From Jannaschia pagri (GTDB lineage: Bacteria; Pseudomonadota; Alphaproteobacteria; Rhodobacterales; Rhodobacteraceae): a stretch of DNA of 64,000 nucleotides. The position numbers were made by a program, and so were the translations under genes. Under the pieces are notes generated by a model. That model saw only the letters and a program-made list of their open reading frames with translations. It searched no databases and was not told the origin of the DNA. The stretch lies in assembly GCF_019655435.1 (NCBI RefSeq), contig NZ_BPFH01000002.1, positions 585,466 through 649,465 on the forward strand, read 5' to 3'. Positions 57,736 through 64,000 of this stretch are shown here, in pieces. Within the stretch, counting starts at the first letter, position 1, and each line of letters starts with the position of its first letter.

Positions 57736-58695
57736 ATGCTGAGATTGCTGACGATCCTGTCGCTGGTGGCGGCGATCCTCTGGGGGGGCTGGTGGCTTTT
57801 GGGGGCCTACTCTCTCGATCGCGGCATCGCGGCCGGCTTGGATCAAGCCCGCGACCAGGGATGGCGGGTCACCGTGGGCGACACGTCGGTGTCTGGCTTT
57901 CCCAACAGGTTCGACACGCAGTTTACCGAGGTGGACGTGACCACGCCGGATGGCCTGTGGGGGGTGGCGATGCCGTTCCTGCAGGTGTTCGCGCTCAGCT
58001 ATCGCCCCAACGACATCATCGTGGTGCCAGCCACGACCGCGACAGTCACCACCCCCGGTGCGCCCCTGGCTATCAGCGCAGACGACCTTCGGGCCTCGGC
58101 GAGCTTGTCCCTGTCGTCCCAGCCGGACGTGGAACGCTTGACCGTTGTCGGAACGGGCCTATCCGTGGCCAGCGCGGATGGTGACCTGGCCTTGGACCGG
58201 GGACAGCTTGCGCTGAGGACAGCGGCAGAGCCGTTCAGCTACGACCTTGCCGTGTCGCTTGCCGGAATGGCCCTGGAGCAGGCGTCTTTCCCAGCCGGGC
58301 TACCGGACCGAATTGACGATGCGGCGGTGGATGTGACGGCGACTTGGGACAGGCCCCCAGCGGAGGGGGGACGATTGGTGAGCTTGAAGATCCGCCATAG
58401 CTACGTGCGGTGGGACGATATCCGCGTCGATGCGGGTGGGGATATCCGGATTGGACCTTCCGGCTTTCCAGAAGGCGATCTGGTCGTCGACCTTGTCGGC
58501 TGGCAAGGGCTTTTGCCCGTCTTGGCCCAGGCCGGTCTGCCTGCGGGCCAGGTAGCCCTGTTGGCCGGGGGCTTGACCGGTTTGGAAGACAATGGCGTGG
58601 CGCGCGTTCCCCTGACGCTCCGGGGTGGCCAGATGCTGTTTGGGACGATCCCGCTCGCCGCCCTGCCCCGCCTTCCGGCGCCCTACAACCCGTAG
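57736..58695 (+). CDS. DUF2125 family membrane-anchored protein
   Basis: A 319-residue protein with one N-terminal transmembrane helix (LTILSLVAAILWGGWWLLG) and a large beta-rich periplasmic part that opens with VTVGDTSVSGFPNRFD, the DUF2125 signature. No function is known for the family. It overlaps the end of the converging small gene by 13 bases. Confidence 0.82.
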   Translation: MLRLLTILSLVAAILWGGWWLLGAYSLDRGIAAGLDQARDQGWRVTVGDTSVSGFPNRFDTQFTEVDVTTPDGLWGVAMPFLQVFALSYRPNDIIVVPATTATVTTPGAPLAISADDLRASASLSLSSQPDVERLTVVGTGLSVASADGDLALDRGQLALRTAAEPFSYDLAVSLAGMALEQASFPAGLPDRIDDAAVDVTATWDRPPAEGGRLVSLKIRHSYVRWDDIRVDAGGDIRIGPSGFPEGDLVVDLVGWQGLLPVLAQAGLPAGQVALLAGGLTGLEDNGVARVPLTLRGGQMLFGTIPLAALPRLPAPYNP

Positions 58696-59162
58696 GGCAA
58701 AACCGGCAGCCAGCGCTGCGTTGGCACACAGGAGGCATTGGAAACACGCCGGTAAATCCCGGTCGCCTCCTGCGCAATCCGATCTGCCAAGCAAGCGGCT
58801 ATCGGGTCGGGCAAGGGCGCCCCGCGATCAAGCGCCTGCGCACCACCGATCTGCGCCAAGTCAAACACCAAGATTTTGCGCCCACCACCCGGGCGGAGCT
58901 CATACAAGGACGTCAGCGCCGCGTCACAGCGCCCCCGGCACAGGCGCGCAACATCCTCCATATGACGCAAGTTCTCCGCGCGCCGTAGCAGCACAACGTC
59001 AAGGTCTCCGACAGATACATCGATCTGACCTGGCATCGCCGCCTCGACACCCGGCGCGCCATCGCCGGAGATGCGCAAGCTGGGCGTTTTCCAGGGGACC
59101 AGCAGCCAGGCAGACACCACACCCAGCAACGCCAGCACGGCGACCGCTTTGGTCTTAGCCAT
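58683..59162 (-). CDS. Small membrane-anchored protein, unknown
   Basis: A 159-residue protein with an N-terminal signal anchor (MAKTKAVAVLALLGVVSAWL). Three cysteines are seen in the middle (LCRGRC and ACLADR) and one near the end. I do not recognise it. It overlaps the end of the dimethylglycine dehydrogenase-like gene by 8 bases and is probably cotranscribed with it. Confidence 0.6.
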   Translation of the reverse strand: MAKTKAVAVLALLGVVSAWLLVPWKTPSLRISGDGAPGVEAAMPGQIDVSVGDLDVVLLRRAENLRHMEDVARLCRGRCDAALTSLYELRPGGGRKILVFDLAQIGGAQALDRGAPLPDPIAACLADRIAQEATGIYRRVSNASCVPTQRWLPVLPYGL

Positions 59163-61668
59163 CCTGTCGGATGCGGGCGTTTGTCGGATCGTAGGGGCTG
59201 TCCTCGGTCACTTCGCACTCCCAAAGCTGGCATTGCATCCGAACACTTAGCTTTGTGCCCGGCACCGCCAAGTCGGGGCGGACGTAGGCCATACCGATGC
59301 TGCGCCCGAAGGCCACGGAATAGCCACCGGAGGTAAGGCGTCCGACCTTTTCATCCCCATCATATAGCGCCTCGCGCCCCCAGGGGTCGGCATCGGACGG
59401 CCCGTCGATCAACAGGGTCACGCATTTGGAGCGAATGCCCAGGGCTTCCATCGCTGCCTTGCCGTGGAAATCCTTGGATAGGTCAACGAACCGATCCAAC
59501 CCTGCCTCCAGCGGCGTCGCATCGCGGCCAAGTTCGGTGCCGAAGGCGCGGTAGGATTTCTCTTGTCGAAGCCAGTTCTGGGCACGGGCACCGACCAGCT
59601 TCATGCCGTGTTTGGCCCCTGCTGCGGTCAGCTCGTTCCACAGGTAACGCTGCATCTCGATGGGGTGGTGCAGCTCCCATCCCAACTCGCCGGTGTAGGC
59701 CACGCGGATGGCTTTGACCGGGCACATCTTCAACTCGATATCCCGGGCAGAGAGCCACGGGAACCGCTTGTTCGACAGGGCAGTGTCCGGCTGTGGGTCG
59801 CGGATCAACTCTGCAAGGATGTCACGGGACTTGGGACCTGCGAGGGCGAAAACGCCATACTTCGTCGTCACATCTTCGACGATGATCCATTGTGTAGGAT
59901 CATTCTTCGCGGCGGTCCAATCCTCCATGGCTTTGCGCAGGTAGTCCGCGTCATAGGCTGACCACGCCCCTGCGGAGACGAGGTAGAACTCGTAGTGGGT
60001 GTCCCGAACAATCGTGTATTCGGTACGCGTGGTGCCAGCGCCGGTCAGCGCATAGGTCAGGTTGATACGCCCGACCTTGGGCAGCTTGTTGCAGGTAAAC
60101 CAGTCGAGGAAGTCCACAGCGCCGGGGCCGTATAACTTGTGTTTGGTGAAGGCGGTGGCGTCGATCAGGCCCGCTGTTTCGCGGATGGCCTTGGCCTCGT
60201 CCTCTGCGTATTGCCACCAGCTGCCCCGGCGGAACGACCGGCTGTCATGGTCGAAATTCGACGGCGCATCCTTGGGGCCATAGTAGTTGGGACGTTCCCA
60301 GCCATTGACCTGGCCGAATTGTGCCCCCTCGGCTTTCTGCATGTCATAGGCGGGCGCGGTGCGCAGGGGGCGGCAGGCTTCGCGTTCTTCGTCGGGGTGG
60401 TGCAGGATGAAGACGTGGGAATAGCATTCCTCGTTCTTGCGGGCCGCGTATTCGGTGGTCATCCAGTTGCCATCGTAGCGCTTGGGGTCGAGCGCGGCCA
60501 TGTCAATCTCGGCCTCGCCCTCGACCATCATCTGAGCCAGGTAATAGCCGGTGCCTCCTGCCGCGGTGATGCCGAAACTGAACCCCTCCGCCAGCCACAT
60601 ATTGCGCAGGCCAGGTGCGGGGCCCACCAGGGGGTTGCCATCTGGCGTGTAACAGATTGGGCCGTTGTAGTCGTCCTTAAGCCCCACGGTTTCCGACGAC
60701 GGAAGGCGATGGATGAACGACATGTACTCCGTCTCGATCCGCTCCAAATCGAGCGGGTACAGGTCGGCGCGGAAACTGTCGGGGACGCCATATTGGAACC
60801 GAGCGGGGGCGTTATCCTCGTATGGCCCCAGGATCCAACCACCGCGTTCTTCGCGCACATACCATCGGGCGTCAGCATCGCGCAGAACGGGGTGTTCGCC
60901 GTTCTCCTTGCGCCATGCGACCAGTGCCGGATCCGGTTCGGTCACGATGTATTGGTGTTCGACGACGATCGCAGGCGTCTTGATGTTCAAGAGCCGCGCG
61001 GTACGGGGCGCATGGTTGCCCGTGGCGGTGACAACATGTTCGGCGTGGATGACGATCCGCTCATCGCTGGCGAACAGGTTGCCACCCTTCTCCACCATTT
61101 TGGTACAATGAACGTCCCAATGATCGCCCCGCCACTCAAAGCCGTCGACCTGCCATTTGCGCTCGATGGTGACACCGCGCTGGCGAGCCCCCTTTGCCAT
61201 CGCCATCGTCACGTCGGCAGGATTAATATAGCCGTCCGTGGGGTGATAGATTGCCCCGATTAGGTCGTCAGTATGGACCAGCGGATAGCGGTCTTTGATG
61301 TCCTTGGCCGACAGCCATTCGTAGGGGATGCCGACCGTCTCAGCGGTGGAGGCATAGAGCATATACTCGTCCATCCGCGCCTGGGTCTGGGCCATGCGGA
61401 GGTTGCCCACGACGCTAAAGCCCGCGTTGAGGCCGGTTTCTTCCTCCAACGTCTTGTAAAACTTAACAGAGTAGTCGTGGATATGGCTCGTGGCGTAGCC
61501 CATGTTAAAGAGCGGAAGCAGCCCCGCCGCATGCCAGGTGGAGCCGGACGTCAATTCATCGCGTTCCAGCAGCATCACGTCGGACCAACCGGCCCGGGCC
61601 AGGTGGTACGCGATGCTGGTTCCGACGGCCCCACCGCCGACGATCAGGGCTTTGACATGGGTTTTCAT
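59155..61668 (-). CDS. GcvT family FAD-dependent dehydrogenase (dimethylglycine/sarcosine dehydrogenase type)
   Basis: An 837-residue two-part enzyme. The FAD loop is LIVGGGAVGTSIAYHLARAG; SGSTWHAAGLLP includes the histidine that carries covalent flavin in this family. The C-terminal half (about 430-837) is a GcvT-like folate domain with GELGWELHHPIEMQRYLW. It demethylates an N-methyl glycine compound and passes the one-carbon unit to tetrahydrofolate. Such genes are common in Rhodobacteraceae that use glycine betaine. Dimethylglycine is the more likely substrate by length. Confidence 0.88.
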   Translation of the reverse strand: MKTHVKALIVGGGAVGTSIAYHLARAGWSDVMLLERDELTSGSTWHAAGLLPLFNMGYATSHIHDYSVKFYKTLEEETGLNAGFSVVGNLRMAQTQARMDEYMLYASTAETVGIPYEWLSAKDIKDRYPLVHTDDLIGAIYHPTDGYINPADVTMAMAKGARQRGVTIERKWQVDGFEWRGDHWDVHCTKMVEKGGNLFASDERIVIHAEHVVTATGNHAPRTARLLNIKTPAIVVEHQYIVTEPDPALVAWRKENGEHPVLRDADARWYVREERGGWILGPYEDNAPARFQYGVPDSFRADLYPLDLERIETEYMSFIHRLPSSETVGLKDDYNGPICYTPDGNPLVGPAPGLRNMWLAEGFSFGITAAGGTGYYLAQMMVEGEAEIDMAALDPKRYDGNWMTTEYAARKNEECYSHVFILHHPDEEREACRPLRTAPAYDMQKAEGAQFGQVNGWERPNYYGPKDAPSNFDHDSRSFRRGSWWQYAEDEAKAIRETAGLIDATAFTKHKLYGPGAVDFLDWFTCNKLPKVGRINLTYALTGAGTTRTEYTIVRDTHYEFYLVSAGAWSAYDADYLRKAMEDWTAAKNDPTQWIIVEDVTTKYGVFALAGPKSRDILAELIRDPQPDTALSNKRFPWLSARDIELKMCPVKAIRVAYTGELGWELHHPIEMQRYLWNELTAAGAKHGMKLVGARAQNWLRQEKSYRAFGTELGRDATPLEAGLDRFVDLSKDFHGKAAMEALGIRSKCVTLLIDGPSDADPWGREALYDGDEKVGRLTSGGYSVAFGRSIGMAYVRPDLAVPGTKLSVRMQCQLWECEVTEDSPYDPTNARIRQDG

Positions 61669-61877
61669 GGGAAAGCCTCCGCATATGTTGCGGATCCTTT
61701 CTGCCCCAAGACGCGCCCGAAAGGCCCCCGCACACGACCAAGTTCAGACGGATTGCGACAGCGCTGTGCCGGGGCACCAAACCCGTTGGCCGAAGTCGCC
61801 ATTAATCCTCACAGCAAAAGCCGCGGGACAGGTTTAAGCTGGGATGTACATTTTAACTGGACAGCCAGCGCCCGCCC

Positions 61878-62300
61878 CTAAAGGACGCCGATCTCGGCAA
61901 GGGCCAAGGAAATCTCAGCGGGCAGAGGCGTATCAGCCTCCGCGTTGGCATCTCGATCCGCTGGCGCGTCTTCGGGCTTCAGATAGCGCCACCCTTGAAA
62001 GGGACGCTTGGGCGTTGGCACCACCGCAATAGGACCAGGCGCAAGGACGATACCGCAGCGCATGATGCCATCGGCTCCCTCCACCTCATCAAGGCGCAGA
62101 ATGGGTTGCCGGGCCTGAATAACGCCTTTGACCACCCAATACATGGACCCCCCGGCAAGGATCTCTGACGCTCGCTTGGGCCACATACGCGTCACATGGC
62201 GGGGTAAGCCATCTGGACCCTGCGCCACGCGACGCGCCTGCCAAGCCGTCATTGCCTCCACGGTTTCAGATCCAACACTGAGCTTTATGAGGTTAATCAT
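61878..62300 (-). CDS. DUF1489 family protein
   Basis: A 140-residue protein. LIKLSVGSETVEAMTAWQA, RHVTRMWPKRASEIL and SMYWVVKGVIQARQPIL are the conserved parts of this alphaproteobacterial family. No function is known. The start is the ATG before INLIKLS; longer starts add unrelated residues. The last coding bases meet the start of an IS-rich stretch. Confidence 0.83.
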   Translation of the reverse strand: MINLIKLSVGSETVEAMTAWQARRVAQGPDGLPRHVTRMWPKRASEILAGGSMYWVVKGVIQARQPILRLDEVEGADGIMRCGIVLAPGPIAVVPTPKRPFQGWRYLKPEDAPADRDANAEADTPLPAEISLALAEIGVL

Positions 62301-62530
62301 GACTGTCCCCCTACGGCCTACTATATGTAGTGAGGTCACGGTCATGCGCAAGCACGGCTTGTGTGCCGCACCTGCGACGGTTTTCCCGATAGGTCAGTGG
62401 ACCGCAAAGGTCGTGGTGCGCGAACCTGAACGGACCAGTCTGGCCAAACAAGGAGCAATTGTACGTCATGGTCTTCGCCGTCGGGCATTGCTCTCCAGAA
62501 TGATGAATAGGTCCGCCTGAGGTCCACGAA
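62301..62530. other. Intergenic region between DUF1489 gene and IS remnant
   Basis: Short frames occur but none has a ribosome binding site or recognisable product. It should contain the DUF1489 promoter. Nothing else is supported. Confidence 0.5.
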
Positions 62531-62762
62531 TGACCTGCTCCTCTTTTCGTTAGCTCTGTTCAGGGTGGTTCTCGCTTGACCGTTGCTGATCATTTCACGG
62601 GGTGAGCCCGTCGCTGCTGGAAGGTGGGCGGTGGTGAGTGTCATCAGCGCGCATGTCGCAATCATGGGCGTATATTGTAGGCGTCATTGGTCCGAGCCCA
62701 ACAGACCACGAGACGGGAACAAGTGTTCGGGCAGGGTATTTGCATCTGGAGCGCAGCTTCTA
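62531..62762 (-). pseudogene. Decayed fragment of an IS3-family orfB 3' end
   Basis: The stretch resembles the end of the intact element that follows it. GTTAGCTCTGTTCAGG is identical in both (62550-62565 and the intact copy at 62796-62811). GAGACGGGAACAAGTGTTCG (62710-62729) differs at one base from the intact copy at 62932-62951. TGACCTGCTCC starts both stretches (62531 and 62763). The fragment keeps no long open frame. It is an older, related insertion. Confidence 0.7.
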
Positions 62763-62785
62763 TGACCTGCTCCCCTTGGCGTCCG

Positions 62786-63610
62786 CTAATTTAGGTTAGC
62801 TCTGTTCAGGTTTTGGTCTTCCTTCGACCGGTTAGCATATTCGAATGGCGTCAGGCCAGCGAGGCTGGAGTGAGGCCGGTTGTGATTGTAGTCGGCGCGC
62901 CATGCCGCGATCATGCGGCAGGCATGGTGCAGAGACGGGAACAGGTGTTCGTTTAGGCATTCCTCTCGCATCCGTCCGTTGAAGCTTTCCACCCGACCGT
63001 TTTGCATGGGCTTGCCTGGTGCGATGTAATGCCAACCAACCTTGCGGTCTTGCTGCCACTTCAGCATCGCGTTGCTCGTCAGTTCTGTGCCGTTGTCCGA
63101 GACCACCATGCAGGGATAGCCACGGAGTTCTGCGATGCGATCCAGCTCACGGGCAACACGCGCGCCTCCGATGGATGTGTCCACCACAGCGGCCAGGCAT
63201 TCCCGGCTGAAGTCATCGATCACGTTCAAAACCCGGAACCGGCGACCATCCTCCAATGCATCCGACATGAAGTCGAGTGACCATCGCTGGTTCGACCCCT
63301 GCGGGATCGCCATAGGCGTCCTGGTGCCGACTGCGCGTTTGCGTCCGCCCCGTTTACGAACGGCTAGCCCTTCTTCGCGGTAGAGCCGGTACAGCTTCTT
63401 CCAGTTCATGTGCCATCCCTCGCGCTTCAGTAGGATATGCAGACGGCGATATCCGAACCGTCGCCGCTCGGACGCCAGTTCCTTCATCCTGGCCCGCAAT
63501 TCCGTGTCGGCGGGGCGCTTCGACCTTCGCCGAAAAACACGCGGATCGATCCCGGCCAAGGAACATGCCCGTTTCTGATTGTAGCCCTTGGTCTTCATCG
63601 CCCAGTCCAC
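62786..63610 (-). CDS. IS3-family transposase OrfB (DDE integrase)
   Basis: The catalytic triad is intact: Asp in RWSLDFMSD, Asp in [11 protein letters not shown] and Glu in [19 protein letters not shown]_21 sequence ([13 protein letters not shown]) precedes it. At 63610 a GTG opens the separate frame ([12 protein letters not shown]), but the protein is more probably made as an OrfAB fusion through the AAAAAAC slip site, which adds residues [11 protein letters not shown] in between. 274 residues alone. Confidence 0.92.
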   Translation of the reverse strand: MDWAMKTKGYNQKRACSLAGIDPRVFRRRSKRPADTELRARMKELASERRRFGYRRLHILLKREGWHMNWKKLYRLYREEGLAVRKRGGRKRAVGTRTPMAIPQGSNQRWSLDFMSDALEDGRRFRVLNVIDDFSRECLAAVVDTSIGGARVARELDRIAELRGYPCMVVSDNGTELTSNAMLKWQQDRKVGWHYIAPGKPMQNGRVESFNGRMREECLNEHLFPSLHHACRMIAAWRADYNHNRPHSSLAGLTPFEYANRSKEDQNLNRANLN

Positions 63611-63633
63611 GGCATTCTTCCTCGAACCGGGCC

Positions 63634-63900
63634 TCAGAAGTTTTTTCCGAGCATCTCTTTCAGCGTCGCCACGTCCATGATCTGCTCGGGCAGCATCTTC
63701 TTCAGTTTGGCGTTTTCGCTTTCCAGCGTCTTAAAACGACGCGCATCTGAAATCTCCATGCCGCCATACTTCGACCGCCACTCGTAGAAAGTCGCATCGC
63801 TGATCCCATGCTTGCGGCATAGCTCTTTCGCGCCAAGCCCAGCTTGATGCTCTTTCAAGATGCCAATTATCTGTTCTTCGCTGAAACGGCTTCCCTTCAT
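63634..63900 (-). CDS. IS3-family transposase OrfA
   Basis: An 88-residue helix-turn-helix protein ([19 protein letters not shown], then [20 protein letters not shown]) with a leucine-zipper-like end. It is the DNA-binding half of IS3 transposases. The stop TGA is reached just past the slippery heptamer, so part of the ribosomes are expected to shift into orfB. Confidence 0.92.
   Translation of the reverse strand: MKGSRFSEEQIIGILKEHQAGLGAKELCRKHGISDATFYEWRSKYGGMEISDARRFKTLESENAKLKKMLPEQIMDVATLKEMLGKNF
63640..63646 (-). other. Programmed -1 frameshift site A AAA AAC in the IS3 element
   Basis: On the minus strand orfA ends GGA AAA AAC TTC TGA. A -1 slip at A AAA AAC reads on as [11 protein letters not shown] and then in frame into OrfB. 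This is the usual IS3-family arrangement and joins the two frames exactly. Confidence 0.8.
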
Positions 63901-64000
63901 CGTCTGCTCTTCAGTTGGAGAACAGGCTAACCTCAATGTGCCTGACAGGTTAGGCGATGAGTTCCCCGTCCCTGTCGGCACGGTCATTATGCCCCGTTCT

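Larger units (their letters stand above)
62763..64000 (-). mobile_element. IS3-family insertion sequence, right end not fixed
   Basis: The element carries orfA (63900 down to 63634) and orfB (63610 down to 62786) joined by a slippery site. TGACCTGCTCC at 62763 is the likely left terminal repeat because the decayed copy next door begins with it too. A shorter candidate repeat is AGGTTAGC near 62793-62800 with its inverted partner GCTAACCT at 63926-63933. A full partner of the outer repeat is not in the window, so the right end may lie beyond base 64000. Confidence 0.75.

Noticed and set aside
62344..62520. Small plus-strand frame upstream of the IS region
   Set aside because: No ribosome binding site, no recognised family, and it runs out of the DUF1489 promoter region.

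Overview
The window reads as chromosome from a Rhodobacteraceae (Roseobacter-type) alphaproteobacterium. The base composition is GC-rich. The gene families and local orders (atpHAGDC, hisC-tyrA-extensin, DUF484-xerC, GcvT-type dimethylglycine dehydrogenases, TRAP and ABC uptake systems) are those usual in that group. This assignment is from gene content, not from a 16S or marker search. I saw no rRNA, tRNA or CRISPR array.

Layout. (1) 1-4.8 kb: assorted small genes (VOC protein, NAD(P)-binding protein, Gfo/Idh/MocA oxidoreductase, MarR regulator with a divergent membrane protein, rhomboid protease), closed by two back-to-back hairpins. (2) 13.8 down to 4.84 kb, minus strand: one tightly coupled catabolic operon of di-haem peroxidase, YihV-like sugar kinase, class I aldolase, FucI/AraA-fold isomerase, Gfo/Idh/MocA protein, D-2-hydroxyacid dehydrogenase, mutarotase and GabD-like aldehyde dehydrogenase. 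Several neighbours overlap by 4 nt. (3) 13.8-16 kb: a Sel1-repeat protein and a soluble chemoreceptor. (4) 16-20 kb: TRAP transporter dctPMQ and a DeoR regulator. (5) 20.1-32.7 kb: a galactoside locus with ABC transporter, GH36 alpha-galactosidase, galactose dehydrogenase, lactonase, KDGal kinase, KDPGal aldolase and GH42 beta-galactosidase, with a deletion scar where an IclR gene meets the tail of a solute-binding protein gene. (6) 32.7-61.7 kb: mostly housekeeping genes (GAPDH, F1 ATP synthase, gloB, clpA, M23 peptidase, xerC, transaldolase-like enzyme, priA, hisC, tyrA, a MotA/OmpA-type pair, ChaC, dimethylglycine dehydrogenase-like enzyme). (7) 62.3-64 kb: an IS3-family element beside a decayed relative.

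The most interesting proposal is that the operon in (2) is a sulfoquinovose pathway of the sulfo-EMP type. Its kinase keeps the three residues that bind the sulfonate in E. coli YihV. The operon also holds an isomerase, a YihT/LacD-type aldolase, a mutarotase and a GabD-like candidate sulfolactaldehyde dehydrogenase. An SlcC-like dehydrogenase could carry (S)-sulfolactate on to sulfopyruvate. The Gfo/Idh/MocA member is a candidate NAD+-dependent sulfoquinovosidase, a family reported in Roseobacter-clade sulfosugar clusters. Together with the alpha-/beta-galactosidase and De Ley-Doudoroff genes in (5), the window could serve catabolism of thylakoid glycolipid head groups, that is sulfoquinovosylglycerol plus mono- and digalactosylglycerol. 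This is inference from families and context; no search or alignment program was run.
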